Positions 7,779 to 15,547 of a DNA stretch of 27,803 bases are shown here, piece after piece (position 1 is the first letter of the stretch; each line of letters opens with the position of its first letter). Position numbers and translations under genes: made by a program. The notes below the pieces were generated by a model, which was not told where the DNA came from, ran no database searches, and saw nothing but the letters and a program-made list of their open reading frames with translations. This DNA is from a virus. The stretch is from IMG/VR virus record IMGVR_UViG_3300024999_000323, positions 1 through 27,803 of that record. One strand, given 5' to 3'.

Positions 7779-8330
7779 ATGGCTAATGTAAACAATGTAG
7801 CAACCGGGAGATATGGTATTGTTAATTTAAGAAAAGTAGCAGGTGTTAAAACAGGTGAGCATAACATTCAATATGCTTTGAATGCAACTGATTTTGCTGC
7901 TACTGCTTGTCAAAATGGTTTTCTTTTAGAAGAAGAGCATTATACAAAAACTCTTGGACTCCCTTCTGCTGCAACTGACAGAGTTGGTTTAGTAGCATGT
8001 GTAGAAAAAATGTATGATGAAAGTGATATGTCTTTAGGTAATTTTAGATTAAATCTTAATGAATATTTACCTAGAATTTATCGTTTGCAAATTGGTGACA
8101 TGTTCGACACTAATAACTTCAAGTATGATGATGGAGATTATGCTAACTATGCTGCTATTGTAGCTGCTATTACTGCTGGTACTGCTGTATATGCGTACCC
8201 TTCCACCAATGGTCAAATTGAATTAGAACCTATTCAAAATGCTGGTGCTGCTGTTGAATTACAGGCAACTAGAGTTGTAACTTTGCCTGCTGGTGAATCT
8301 GGTTTAATGTTTGTCTGCACAAAAAGTTAG
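7779..8330 (+). CDS. Probable head decoration protein
   Basis: This 183-residue protein lies between the scaffold and the major capsid gene, the usual place for a capsid decoration or stabilising protein. It has no signal peptide or membrane segment. It is rich in Ala, Thr and Gly with many short beta strands, and an Ala-rich patch at about residues 125-140. The ribosome binding site AAGGAGG is about 9 nt before the ATG. Base composition is slightly richer in GC than the neighbours, as is common for abundant structural proteins. The assignment comes from position and composition. Confidence 0.55.
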   Translation: MANVNNVATGRYGIVNLRKVAGVKTGEHNIQYALNATDFAATACQNGFLLEEEHYTKTLGLPSAATDRVGLVACVEKMYDESDMSLGNFRLNLNEYLPRIYRLQIGDMFDTNNFKYDDGDYANYAAIVAAITAGTAVYAYPSTNGQIELEPIQNAGAAVELQATRVVTLPAGESGLMFVCTKS

Positions 8331-8376
8331 TAGTAATATAATATAAATATAATAATTAAAGGAGGAATAATTTAAT

Positions 8377-9378
8377 ATGGAAAGAAAATATTTTGAATTA
8401 GCCAAAGCTACATATAATAGAAATGATTCAATTGTAGATGATATTGTATACACTTCTGCTGAAAAAAATGAGGCATTAAGAAATGCTTTTAAAGAATTAG
8501 TACCTGATGGTAAAAATAGGTATAAAAGTTTCCGTAAAAACAAGAATGAAATTTTTGAATTAGTTGAAGAAAATGTTGATGAAATTCTCCCTAAGAGAGT
8601 TGATGATGCTTATGGTGGTTTTGTTGAATACCAAATTTTAGATCAAGGACAAAAACCTAAATTTAAAACTAAGAAAGGTAAAAGGGGCTTACTTAATTTT
8701 ATTACCAAAGTTGGTTTAGGTGGTGTAATTGAAAGAACTAGATTAGATGTTGATTACATTAATATGACTATGGAAGCATTTGGCGGTGCAGTATATGTCG
8801 AATTTGAGAGATTTTTAGACGGGGTTGTGGACTGGACTGATTTAATTAATGCTATCGTAGATGGTATTATGGAAAAAATTAATCTTCAAATTCAAACTAC
8901 TTTAATTGCTTCATTTACTGGTCTTTCTGCCAATATGAAAGTACAAGCTAATGCTTTTGTTCCTAGTCAAATGGGTCAATTGATTACTAATGTTCAATCA
9001 TATGGTGATAATGTAGTTATTTTCTGCACTCCTACTTTTGCAGGTACTATTGAAGAAACTCCTGGATTTGTAAGTGATATGGATAGAACTGAACGTAGGG
9101 AATTTGGTAGAATTGGTAAATTTAGAGGTGCAAGTGTAATTGTATTGCCTAATGCTTTTGCTGATGATACTAATACTAGTAAAGTATTGAGTGACCAATA
9201 TGCTATTATTGTTGCAACTAATGAAAGTAAAATTGTTAAAGTGGCATTTGAAGGTGAAACTATTGTAAGAGAGACTGAAAATGCTGATATGAGTATTGAT
9301 TTCGAAAGTTATAAAAAATTTGGGATCACTATTGTTTACTCCAATTGGTATTGTATGTTTCGTAATACGTCCTTATAA
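8377..9378 (+). CDS. Major capsid protein (HK97-like)
   Basis: The 333-residue product has the features of an HK97-fold capsid protein: a charged helical N-terminal arm (residues 1-75), then a globular part with the long spine-helix region (about 140-180, DLINAIVDGIMEKI), a P-domain-like stretch with VVIFCTPTF, and a C-terminal beta segment. It follows the protease/scaffold and decoration genes, has a strong AAAGGAGG site, and is closed by a strong terminator, all expected for the most highly expressed virion gene. The N-terminal arm could be the part removed by the prohead protease, but no cleavage site is evident. Confidence 0.82.
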   Translation: MERKYFELAKATYNRNDSIVDDIVYTSAEKNEALRNAFKELVPDGKNRYKSFRKNKNEIFELVEENVDEILPKRVDDAYGGFVEYQILDQGQKPKFKTKKGKRGLLNFITKVGLGGVIERTRLDVDYINMTMEAFGGAVYVEFERFLDGVVDWTDLINAIVDGIMEKINLQIQTTLIASFTGLSANMKVQANAFVPSQMGQLITNVQSYGDNVVIFCTPTFAGTIEETPGFVSDMDRTERREFGRIGKFRGASVIVLPNAFADDTNTSKVLSDQYAIIVATNESKIVKVAFEGETIVRETENADMSIDFESYKKFGITIVYSNWYCMFRNTSL

Positions 9379-9424
9379 ATTAATATTATAATTATTTAAT
9401 TATAACTAAAATATTAATAGTCTA

Positions 9425-9463
9425 ATTATAAAAAGAAGTGATTATCTCACTTCTTTTTATAAT
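9425..9463 (+). terminator. Strong intrinsic terminator after the capsid gene
   Basis: Positions 9425-9441 and 9447-9463 are perfect 17-nt inverted repeats with a 5-nt loop (TTATC). The core is AAAAAGAAGTGA, and the 3' arm contains a run of five T. It lies 46 nt after the capsid stop and would end most head-operon transcripts. The A/T-rich flanks make it symmetrical, so it could act in both directions. Confidence 0.85.
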
Positions 9464-9484
9464 TTAAAATTAATTAGAATTGAG

Positions 9485-10309
9485 ATGATTATATTAGAAA
9501 CAATTAATTTACAAATCATTACAAGTGATATGAAATATCCAGGAATCTATTTAATTATAAATTTAGTAAATAATAAATTTTATGTTGGCAGTGCTAAAAA
9601 TATATGGTCACGTAAATTAGGGCATCTTAGGGATTTAAAAAATAATAAACATAAAAATATTTATTTACAGAATTCTTATAATAAATATGGTTCACAATAT
9701 TTCATAGTAATCTTATTAGAAAAAGTAGAATCTGAGAATGATTTAGTTAAACGTGAACAATATTGGATAGATACATTAGATGCTACCAATAAAGAAATTG
9801 CTTATAATATATGTCCTACTGCTGAAAGTACATTAGGTCGTCATCATTCAGAAGAAACTAAAATAAAAATGAGTAAATCAATGAAAGGCATTAAACGTAC
9901 TGATGAAGGTAAAAGAAATATAAGTTTATCTCAAAGCAAACCTATAATTCAATGCACAATTGATGGTAGATATATTAAAGAATGGGAAAGTGCTGTTTAT
10001 GTTTCCAAGGCATTAAATTTATCTCAAACTAATATTTCTAGAGCATGTCTTCATAATAATAATTATGCACATAATTATTTATGGTTTTTTAAATCTGAGT
10101 ATGAACAAAAAGATTTTGATGTAAACAAATTCATACCTAGAATTGGTAAGAAGATAAATCAATATACTTTAGATGGTGAATTAATTAAAACATGGGACAC
10201 ATACAAAGATATAAAAATTGATTCTGAAATCAGAACGACTTATCTTCTTGGATGTTGTGAAGGTACATATAAATCTCACAAAGGTTTCGTATGGAAATAT
10301 GCATCATAA
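9485..10309 (+). CDS. Free-standing GIY-YIG homing endonuclease with NUMOD domains
   Basis: The nuclease domain spans about residues 17-110: GIY at 20-22, YVG at 33-35, a conserved basic and His stretch (RKLGHL, 43-48), catalytic Glu91 (REQYW) and Asn108 (YNIC). A NUMOD3-like segment follows (LGRHHSEETK, about 117-148). Two NUMOD1-like helix-turn-helix units, about 153-200 and 222-270, should bind DNA. The ATG at 9485 has only a weak GAG site; an in-frame ATG at 9530 (residue 16, directly before the GIY domain) is an alternative. The gene sits just behind the capsid terminator, so without its own promoter it should be poorly transcribed. Both neighbours are intact, so it is not inside an intron. 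Confidence 0.85.
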   Translation: MIILETINLQIITSDMKYPGIYLIINLVNNKFYVGSAKNIWSRKLGHLRDLKNNKHKNIYLQNSYNKYGSQYFIVILLEKVESENDLVKREQYWIDTLDATNKEIAYNICPTAESTLGRHHSEETKIKMSKSMKGIKRTDEGKRNISLSQSKPIIQCTIDGRYIKEWESAVYVSKALNLSQTNISRACLHNNNYAHNYLWFFKSEYEQKDFDVNKFIPRIGKKINQYTLDGELIKTWDTYKDIKIDSEIRTTYLLGCCEGTYKSHKGFVWKYAS

Positions 10310-10374
10310 TATCAACAAATCAACTAAATAAAATAACTAAATAAATTTAAAATAAAAAAGGATGATCTATTTTT

Positions 10375-10887
10375 ATGGCAAAAACAATTAAATCAAACGA
10401 ATTTAACACAATTGATCCAGATAGGAAAGTTAGAATCATAAATAATTCTAATTCTAAAATTTATTGGACTCAATTAAATGGAAGACCTATTAATTTAATG
10501 AAAATTGCTGCACCTGCTTCATTGCCTTATGTGGAATTAGAAAATATGGCTTATACTAGCGATTTAATTCAAACAGGAGATATTTATGTTCCTGATAAGG
10601 ATGTATTTGATTCATTAGGTATTATAAATCTAAAACATGAGGATATTAAATTACATTCTGAATTAAAACGCATGTTAGCAAATTTAGATGCAGAAGAATT
10701 AAAAGAAGAAATATCTAAACTTCCAGACGGTAATAAGGAATTATTAGCTGAATTAGCAATTAATGAATACAACAATTTAAAAGGTTCTGTCATTGATACT
10801 ATTGAGGATGAGACAAAAGTTAAAATTTCTCTTATGAAAGAAGATGAAAAAGCAAATAAAGAAAATCAAGAGAAAAATAAAAAATAA
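10375..10887 (+). CDS. Neck-region structural protein, unrecognised
   Basis: This 170-residue soluble protein has a beta-rich N-terminal half (VRIINNSNSKIYWT) and a helical, very charged C-terminal half ending in a Lys/Glu/Asn-rich tail. No signal peptide or membrane segment is present. It is the first gene after the capsid that is not an endonuclease, a slot normally used by head-completion or decoration proteins. The site AAGGATGAT is about 9 nt or more from the ATG. No specific family is recognised. Confidence 0.6.
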   Translation: MAKTIKSNEFNTIDPDRKVRIINNSNSKIYWTQLNGRPINLMKIAAPASLPYVELENMAYTSDLIQTGDIYVPDKDVFDSLGIINLKHEDIKLHSELKRMLANLDAEELKEEISKLPDGNKELLAELAINEYNNLKGSVIDTIEDETKVKISLMKEDEKANKENQEKNKK

Positions 10888-10905
10888 TTATAAAGAGTTG
10901 ATTAT

Positions 10906-11343
10906 ATGACTATTTCTTATGATTTAATATTTCAAAAATTTATGCATGAAATTGATGATTTTGATTTAACTTCTTTAAATGAAGAACAAATGTTGACAGA
11001 AAATAAATTAACTTTGTCTAAAGCTGTGACGTTATTTAAAAAATGTAAACAATCTTTAACTAGAGATGATGAATTAGAAGAATTTACAAATGATTTAACG
11101 GAAGAAGAACAATGGATAATTGCTGATTATATGAGAAAAGTTTGGTTAGATGAAAAAATAAATAATGGTGAATTATTAAAACTTAGATTGACAGATAAAG
11201 ATTTTAAAACTTTTAGTCCTGCTGATTTATTAGGTACTATGAGTAAATTGAAAACACAATATGATAAAGAATTAAAATTAAAAGTTAATGATTATCTATA
11301 TGATGGTTATTTATATTCTAAATTTTATAAGTCTGGTGGTTAA
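10906..11343 (+). CDS. Probable head-tail connector protein
   Basis: The 145-residue product is mainly helical. Its pattern FTNDLTEEEQWIIADYM (about 62-78) recalls small phage neck proteins that share a motif of the form LTEEEQ-x-I-x-A. It lies 18 nt after the previous gene with an AAAGAGTTGAT site and probably belongs to the same transcript. Its position between capsid and tail-tube genes supports a connector or adaptor role at the head-tail joint. Similarity is from memory of motif shape only. Confidence 0.55.
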   Translation: MTISYDLIFQKFMHEIDDFDLTSLNEEQMLTENKLTLSKAVTLFKKCKQSLTRDDELEEFTNDLTEEEQWIIADYMRKVWLDEKINNGELLKLRLTDKDFKTFSPADLLGTMSKLKTQYDKELKLKVNDYLYDGYLYSKFYKSGG

Positions 11344-11362
11344 GTAAAGGAGGATAATAATT

Positions 11363-11554
11363 ATGAGTGATTTTAAGTTTATAAAAGAACAAGCTGCAAT
11401 TGTTAATATTACAGAAACAGATGGTGTTGCAGCCGTTGGTGCTAATCCAACTAAAGCTGAATATGATGTTGTTGTAACTTTAGCAAATGCTAATAAAGCT
11501 AAAATAAATGATATATTAGCAAAACTAAGACTTGCTAATATTATAATTGAATAA
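11363..11554 (+). CDS. Small protein, 63 aa, unrecognised
   Basis: A short frame with an excellent ribosome binding site (AAAGGAGG, 11346-11353) and an ATG at 11363. The product is soluble, with a beta-rich first half and an Ala/Lys-rich helix near the end (ANANKAKINDILAKL). It is tightly packed between neck genes, which argues for a real gene. No function is recognised; a small virion component or a chaperone is possible. Confidence 0.65.
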   Translation: MSDFKFIKEQAAIVNITETDGVAAVGANPTKAEYDVVVTLANANKAKINDILAKLRLANIIIE

Positions 11555-11583
11555 TAATATAAATTAAAGGAGGAATATTAATT

Positions 11584-11853
11584 ATGGCAAATGTAACTGG
11601 ATTTGTTACTGTATCAGCTACGGCTACCACTACTCAGGCTTCATCTACAGTCAATTGTAAAGAAATTAAATTAATTAAAAATGATGGTGCTGTTGATTTA
11701 ACTATAGGTATTGATAATATTATAACTGATGGTAATACAATTACTCTTAAAGCTGGTGAAAGTTTAGAAAATTTCCCTGTTTATTGTAAAGTATTATATT
11801 ATAAATCTGCTTCTAGTACTGCTGCATTTAGGTTTATTGGAATAAGAGAATAA
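11584..11853 (+). CDS. Small beta-rich virion protein
   Basis: This 89-residue protein is almost all beta strand, with Thr/Ser/Val-rich stretches (GFVTVSATATTTQASS) and no charged coiled coil. It resembles small jelly-roll or beta-sandwich proteins on phage heads and tails, and a similar pattern recurs within the 186-residue protein at 18312 (ISVSTTSTIVLPANSNRK). A strong AAAGGAGG site precedes the ATG. A hairpin terminator follows. A decoration or spike role is inferred from composition and position. Confidence 0.55.
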   Translation: MANVTGFVTVSATATTTQASSTVNCKEIKLIKNDGAVDLTIGIDNIITDGNTITLKAGESLENFPVYCKVLYYKSASSTAAFRFIGIRE

Positions 11854-11875
11854 CTTTTTAAAAGTAAAATAATAT

Positions 11876-11907
11876 AATAAGTGAGAGTAAAATATCTCTC
11901 ACTTATT
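11876..11907 (+). terminator. Intergenic hairpin, possible terminator
   Basis: AATAAGTGAGAG (11876-11887) and CTCTCACTTATT (11896-11907) form a perfect 12-bp stem with an 8-nt loop. There is no clean T run behind it, so termination may be partial, leaving read-through into the next neck genes. Confidence 0.55.
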
Positions 11908-11945
11908 AAAATAATTTGTTAGAATAATTTAAAGGAGGTTGATAT

Positions 11946-13112
11946 ATTATAACTTGGTGGACAGATTATCAGGAAAGAAGAGGACAAGATCGTAAATCAC
12001 TATATGTAAACAATATGAAAAATACAATATCAACTGAATTTAAAAATTCTACAAGTTATAATTTAGTAAAAATTAATAATGTTGATAGAGATGTTCGTAT
12101 TGTTGAAGAAAGTTCAATTATAAAAAATCCAAATAAAAAGAGATTATTATGCTATCCAGATGAGACTATAAGTATCGGAGATATTATTTTATGGGATAGT
12201 GAAAATTGGATATGTACTGAAACTGATACTACTTCTCAGGTATCAGATGTTGGGATAATTAGCAAATCCAACAACACTCTAACTATACACAAAAACAACA
12301 CACCATATCAAATCCCTTGTATAATAAATTCAAATATAAATCTTGACACTGACCAAACTACTTATATAGAAACTCCATCAACTACTATTGTATTAAAAAT
12401 TCCTAATACAGAAATCACAAGACAAATTAAACGTGGAGAGATTTATAAACTAGGATTGCAGAATTATGAGATTAAAGATATCAATGATATAGTTGAACCT
12501 GGAATTCTTAGATTAGAGATTATGTATAGTCAAGAGGTACAAGAAGAACATGTTTATACTTTAGAAATCACTAATGGAATTTCGGTAAATATTCAAGAAT
12601 CTACTACTCTGCAACTTAATATTAATGTGTTTGACAATGGAATTTTATTATCACCTCTCCCCTTTTTAACTTTTACAAGTAGTGATGAAACTATTTGTAC
12701 AGTTAATTCTAGTGGTTTGGTAACTTCATTAAATAATATTGATAATTGTGATATTACTGTTAGTTTAAGTAGTGATAGTAGTATTTTTAAGAATATTAAT
12801 ATAAATGTAATTGAAGATGTGCAGAATAATATAACTTATACCCTTACATCTACAAGTTTACCTGATAATGAAATTATTATAACACAAATAAAAACATATA
12901 CAATTCAAAAATATAATAATGGTATTCCTATTGAGCAGAATTTTAGTTTTAATGTTGTTGGGGATAGTTTAAGTTATCAATTGATAATTGTTGATGGGAA
13001 TAATTGTAGTGTTAAATGTTTAAAAAGTGGTAGTGTTATTACTTTAAAAGCGATTGATGATAATAATGGTGAAATTGTTGTGAAGGATATTAGATTGAAG
13101 AATTTATTTTGA
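11946..13112 (+). CDS. Neck/tail protein with Ig-like domain, apparent ATT start
   Basis: The first standard ATG is at 12015, but the frame is open upstream to a perfect AAAGGAGGTTGAT (11931-11943), and the codons between read as protein beginning near TWWTDYQERRGQDRK. The start is therefore probably ATT at 11946 or ATA at 11949, giving about 388 residues. The first 190 or so residues, with NPNKKRLLCYPDE and WICTETD, resemble a phage neck protein type that I recall with the same WWT-x-YQ N-terminus. Residues 205-290 form a bacterial Ig-like (BIG2) unit (SSDETICTVNSSGLVTSL), a fold often added to virion proteins to bind cell-surface sugars, and a second beta domain follows. The terminal codon is followed by tightly linked tail genes. 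Confidence 0.65.
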   Translation: MITWWTDYQERRGQDRKSLYVNNMKNTISTEFKNSTSYNLVKINNVDRDVRIVEESSIIKNPNKKRLLCYPDETISIGDIILWDSENWICTETDTTSQVSDVGIISKSNNTLTIHKNNTPYQIPCIINSNINLDTDQTTYIETPSTTIVLKIPNTEITRQIKRGEIYKLGLQNYEIKDINDIVEPGILRLEIMYSQEVQEEHVYTLEITNGISVNIQESTTLQLNINVFDNGILLSPLPFLTFTSSDETICTVNSSGLVTSLNNIDNCDITVSLSSDSSIFKNININVIEDVQNNITYTLTSTSLPDNEIIITQIKTYTIQKYNNGIPIEQNFSFNVVGDSLSYQLIIVDGNNCSVKCLKSGSVITLKAIDDNNGEIVVKDIRLKNLF

Positions 13113-13145
13113 TTTTTTTAAGAGTAAAGTAAAGGTTGTGAAATA

Positions 13146-13625
13146 ATGGGTCAGTTTGCTCAGTTAACAAATTATAAAAATAACATTATCTATAAATTAA
13201 TATCTAATGAAAATTTACTTAAAGCATTGGTAATTAATCCTGAAGATTTCTTAAATCATAATTTACCAAGTGGTTTTAATCCTGCCAGTTTAATACATTC
13301 GCAAATATTTCCTTATCAATATGCTATAGATATCCAAGATACACCGTTGAGTTATATAACAATGTCATTTGGTAATTATAAGTATATTAATAATTCATTT
13401 AAATCTGGTTTATTAAATATTTATATTTTTTCTCATACTTCATTAATTAAAACAGATTATGGTCTTCGTTACGATTACATACTTGATCAAGTCGATTCAA
13501 TGTTTAATAAAAAAAAAGATGTTGGTTCATTTAATTTAGAGTTAAATACAGGTGGTGATTTTAAAGTAAATGATGATTATTTTGGTTGTGTAGTATCTTA
13601 TAAATTTATTGATTTTCAAATTTAA
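13146..13625 (+). CDS. Probable tail terminator / tail completion protein
   Basis: The 159-residue product has a length and position typical of tail-terminator proteins, which cap the tail tube where it meets the neck. The middle and end contain motifs such as YITMSFGNYKYI, LNIYIFSHTSLIKTDYGLR and DYILDQVDSMF that fit the alternating strand and helix layout of that family. It starts at ATG 13146 after AAAGGTTGTGA and its stop is just before the next gene's site. The assignment is from layout and gene order, not from a specific catalytic motif. Confidence 0.55.
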   Translation: MGQFAQLTNYKNNIIYKLISNENLLKALVINPEDFLNHNLPSGFNPASLIHSQIFPYQYAIDIQDTPLSYITMSFGNYKYINNSFKSGLLNIYIFSHTSLIKTDYGLRYDYILDQVDSMFNKKKDVGSFNLELNTGGDFKVNDDYFGCVVSYKFIDFQI

Positions 13626-13638
13626 GGTTGTGATTAAT

Positions 13639-14358
13639 ATGATTTTAAAAGATGATCTTGAATTATTATTATTAAGTGGTATGCCAATAGATTTAAATTT
13701 TGGTAAATTATACCCATTAAAATTAATAGATATAGTTAAATTAGGATATAGTAAATATAATTATTATATTTCTTTATTATTAATTGACAAATCAAATTTA
13801 CAAAACAAAGAAGATGATTTAAATGATATTACTAATTTTGAAGTAATATATGAAATTTGTAATTTTAACGAACAATTTAAAAAAAATTATTTTAATATGT
13901 TGGAATTATTCTCAAAAGAAACTGTTCAATTATGGAATGGTTTTTTTTATTTTGGAGAATTAAAAGAGAATAGAATAATTAATAAAAATAATTTTGATGA
14001 GATTGTTAGATTATTAAAAGAAATAAATTGTATGATAAATAAAGAAGAAACTGAATTTAATCCAGCAAATGAAAAAGCAAGAGAAATTGCAGAAAGAATT
14101 AAAAGAGCCAGAGAAAAAATTAATAAAGTAAAATCAAAAAGTGGAGAAAATTTAAGTTTAAGTGATTTAATATCTGCTTTTGCTTTTTACAATAAAAACA
14201 CTGATTTAAATAGTATTTTTGAAATGACTATTTATCAGTTTAATAATCAATTTCAACGTATGCAGTTAGTTAATAATTATGAAATTAGTATTCAAAGTTT
14301 ATTACATGGTGCTGATCCAAAGAAAGTTGAAATTAAAAATTTTATCACAAAATTATAA
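13639..14358 (+). CDS. Unrecognised tail-region protein, 239 aa
   Basis: ATG 13639 is preferred over upstream in-frame codons because AAGGTTGTGATT (13624-13635) lies just before it. The protein opens with a hydrophobic stretch (ELLLLSGMPIDL), has a charged helix rich in Arg, Lys and Glu (about 147-170, AREIAERIKRAREKINK), and ends with a pattern (QFQRMQLVNNYEISIQSLLHGADPKKVE) seen at the ends of several phage assembly proteins, where a helix is followed by a GA-x-PK turn. This suggests a structural or assembly-chaperone role for the tail tube encoded next. No precise family is recognised. Confidence 0.55.
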   Translation: MILKDDLELLLLSGMPIDLNFGKLYPLKLIDIVKLGYSKYNYYISLLLIDKSNLQNKEDDLNDITNFEVIYEICNFNEQFKKNYFNMLELFSKETVQLWNGFFYFGELKENRIINKNNFDEIVRLLKEINCMINKEETEFNPANEKAREIAERIKRAREKINKVKSKSGENLSLSDLISAFAFYNKNTDLNSIFEMTIYQFNNQFQRMQLVNNYEISIQSLLHGADPKKVEIKNFITKL

Positions 14359-14379
14359 TATAATAAGGAGGAATTTATT

Positions 14380-15153
14380 ATGGCAAGATTTGGTACTAGG
14401 GAAATATCTAATGTTGTTTTTAAAGAAATTGCTACTGGTAAACCTGCGCTTTATTTGGAGAGCTTGAAAACTAGTTCAACTGAGGTTACTGCGGATGCTT
14501 CGTACGCTAGAGGTGGGGCAGGTAATCCCAAGCGTTTAATGTGGGAATCAAATAAAGAAGTTATGTATAATATGCAAGATAGTTTAATTTCACCTGAAAG
14601 TCTTGCGATGTTAGCTGGTACTACTGTTGCTACTGGAGTAGTAAAAGTACATAAAAAAGAAGTATTAACTTTAAATAGTTCAAAACAAGTAACTTTAGAT
14701 GAAACTCCAGTAATTGCTACTGCTACACCTATGTTTGTTTTTATTACTGTAAATGGTGATGATATTGGCATAACAGTTCCTTCTAATGTTACTAATGGTT
14801 ATACATTAGCTACTGATCAACTTACTTTTGCTGGAACAGTAAGTTCGCATTTATTTGCTGAAGGTGATAAAGTAATTGTAGATTATTATTATGATTCTGC
14901 CGCTACTGCTAAAGAAATTGTAATTGAATCTGGTAAATTTGCTGGTTACTATAAGATTGAGGCAGATACACTTTGGAGACGGGAGACTGATGGAGTTGAC
15001 CTTCCGGCACGGTTTACTATGCCTAAGATTAAGATTGCAAGTTCATTTACTATTGAAAATGCATCTGAAGGTGATCCTTCGGTATTTGATTTTAAATGTG
15101 AGGCATTTCCAAATGCATCTAATCAGATGGTTATTATTGATATTATAGAATAA
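14380..15153 (+). CDS. Probable tail tube (major tail) protein
   Basis: This 257-residue, beta-rich protein has a strong AAGGAGG site and relatively GC-rich codons, signs of high expression. It has the order expected for a tube subunit, with an N-terminal region (LYLESLKTSSTEVTA, YARGGAGNPKR), a central variable insertion (about 85-170) and a conserved-looking C-terminal beta region with DGVDLPARFTMPKIKIAS and EGDPSVFDFKCEAFP. I recall similar proteins in large Firmicute phages as abundant tail components. It could alternatively be a baseplate hub-like protein; no sheath protein is visible, so tail type (contractile or not) is undecided. Confidence 0.65.
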   Translation: MARFGTREISNVVFKEIATGKPALYLESLKTSSTEVTADASYARGGAGNPKRLMWESNKEVMYNMQDSLISPESLAMLAGTTVATGVVKVHKKEVLTLNSSKQVTLDETPVIATATPMFVFITVNGDDIGITVPSNVTNGYTLATDQLTFAGTVSSHLFAEGDKVIVDYYYDSAATAKEIVIESGKFAGYYKIEADTLWRRETDGVDLPARFTMPKIKIASSFTIENASEGDPSVFDFKCEAFPNASNQMVIIDIIE

Positions 15154-15174
15154 TAGTAAAAGGATGTGAATTTT

Positions 15175-15405
15175 ATGGCAAATATATTAAAAGGTAAGTT
15201 TCCTATCTTTGAAAAACATGGCGAAGTTATTTATATCCTTGTTAATGGTCAAGTAATGGTTGCAGATGGAGAAGTTATTAATATAAACGGTAATTTCGTA
15301 GAATCAGAATATATAATTGATGAAAAAAGTAATTATATTTTTGGTTTTAGTAAGTTAGAAAATAATGTAGGAGTAAATAAAGAAACTATCGTAGTTAAAA
15401 AATAA
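15175..15405 (+). CDS. Small tail-region protein, 76 aa
   Basis: ATG 15175 is preferred to the in-frame GTG at 15166, because GTG is inside the ribosome binding site AAGGATGTGA (15160-15169). The product is compact and beta-rich (VIYILVNGQVMVADGEVININGNF) with no membrane segment. It lies 21 nt after the tube gene and is probably co-transcribed. No family is recognised. Confidence 0.65.
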   Translation: MANILKGKFPIFEKHGEVIYILVNGQVMVADGEVININGNFVESEYIIDEKSNYIFGFSKLENNVGVNKETIVVKK

Positions 15406-15422
15406 GAAATAAAAATAAAATA

Positions 15423-15451
15423 TTGACAGAATCATAAAATAAATGTATAAT
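15423..15451 (+). promoter_or_regulatory. Consensus sigma-70/sigma-A promoter
   Basis: TTGACA (15423-15428) and TATAAT (15446-15451) are both perfect and are separated by the ideal 17 nt. Transcription should start near 15458, at the first bases of the leader hairpin. This is the best promoter in the window and points straight at the large endonuclease gene at 15548, which would give that gene independent, host-polymerase-driven expression. Confidence 0.9.
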
Positions 15452-15455
15452 ACAT

Positions 15456-15541
15456 ATAGGGATAGGTAGGAGTAATTACCCTACTGATAAGAGCCTCACA
15501 TCTTCCCTATTTATAATTTTTGTGAGGAAGAAAAGTGAGGT
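15456..15541 (+). promoter_or_regulatory. Structured leader that can hide the endonuclease ribosome binding site
   Basis: ATAGGGA (15456-15462) pairs with TCCCTAT (15504-15510) and encloses the hairpin GTAGG/CCTAC (15466-15470, 15480-15484). A rival fold pairs CCTCAC (15494-15499) with GTGAGG (15535-15540), the ribosome binding site, and CTTCC (15502-15506) with GGAAG (15526-15530). A second GTGAGG at 15522-15527 offers a further partner. The two folds share 15504-15506, so they compete. The shared 7-mers TAGGTAG and CCCTACT link this leader to the one at 4341-4425. This could be a sensor, a timing device or a simple translational brake. Confidence 0.6.
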
Positions 15542-15547
15542 AATAAA

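Noticed and set aside
9379-10374. GIY-YIG gene as an intron within the capsid gene
   Set aside because: The capsid gene is complete with a stop at 9378 and a strong terminator, and the next gene begins independently.
12343-12370. TTGACA and TATAGA with 16-nt spacing inside the Ig-like gene
   Set aside because: It matches a promoter fairly well, but lies deep in a coding region with no gene start nearby that needs it. AT-rich coding DNA gives such matches by chance.
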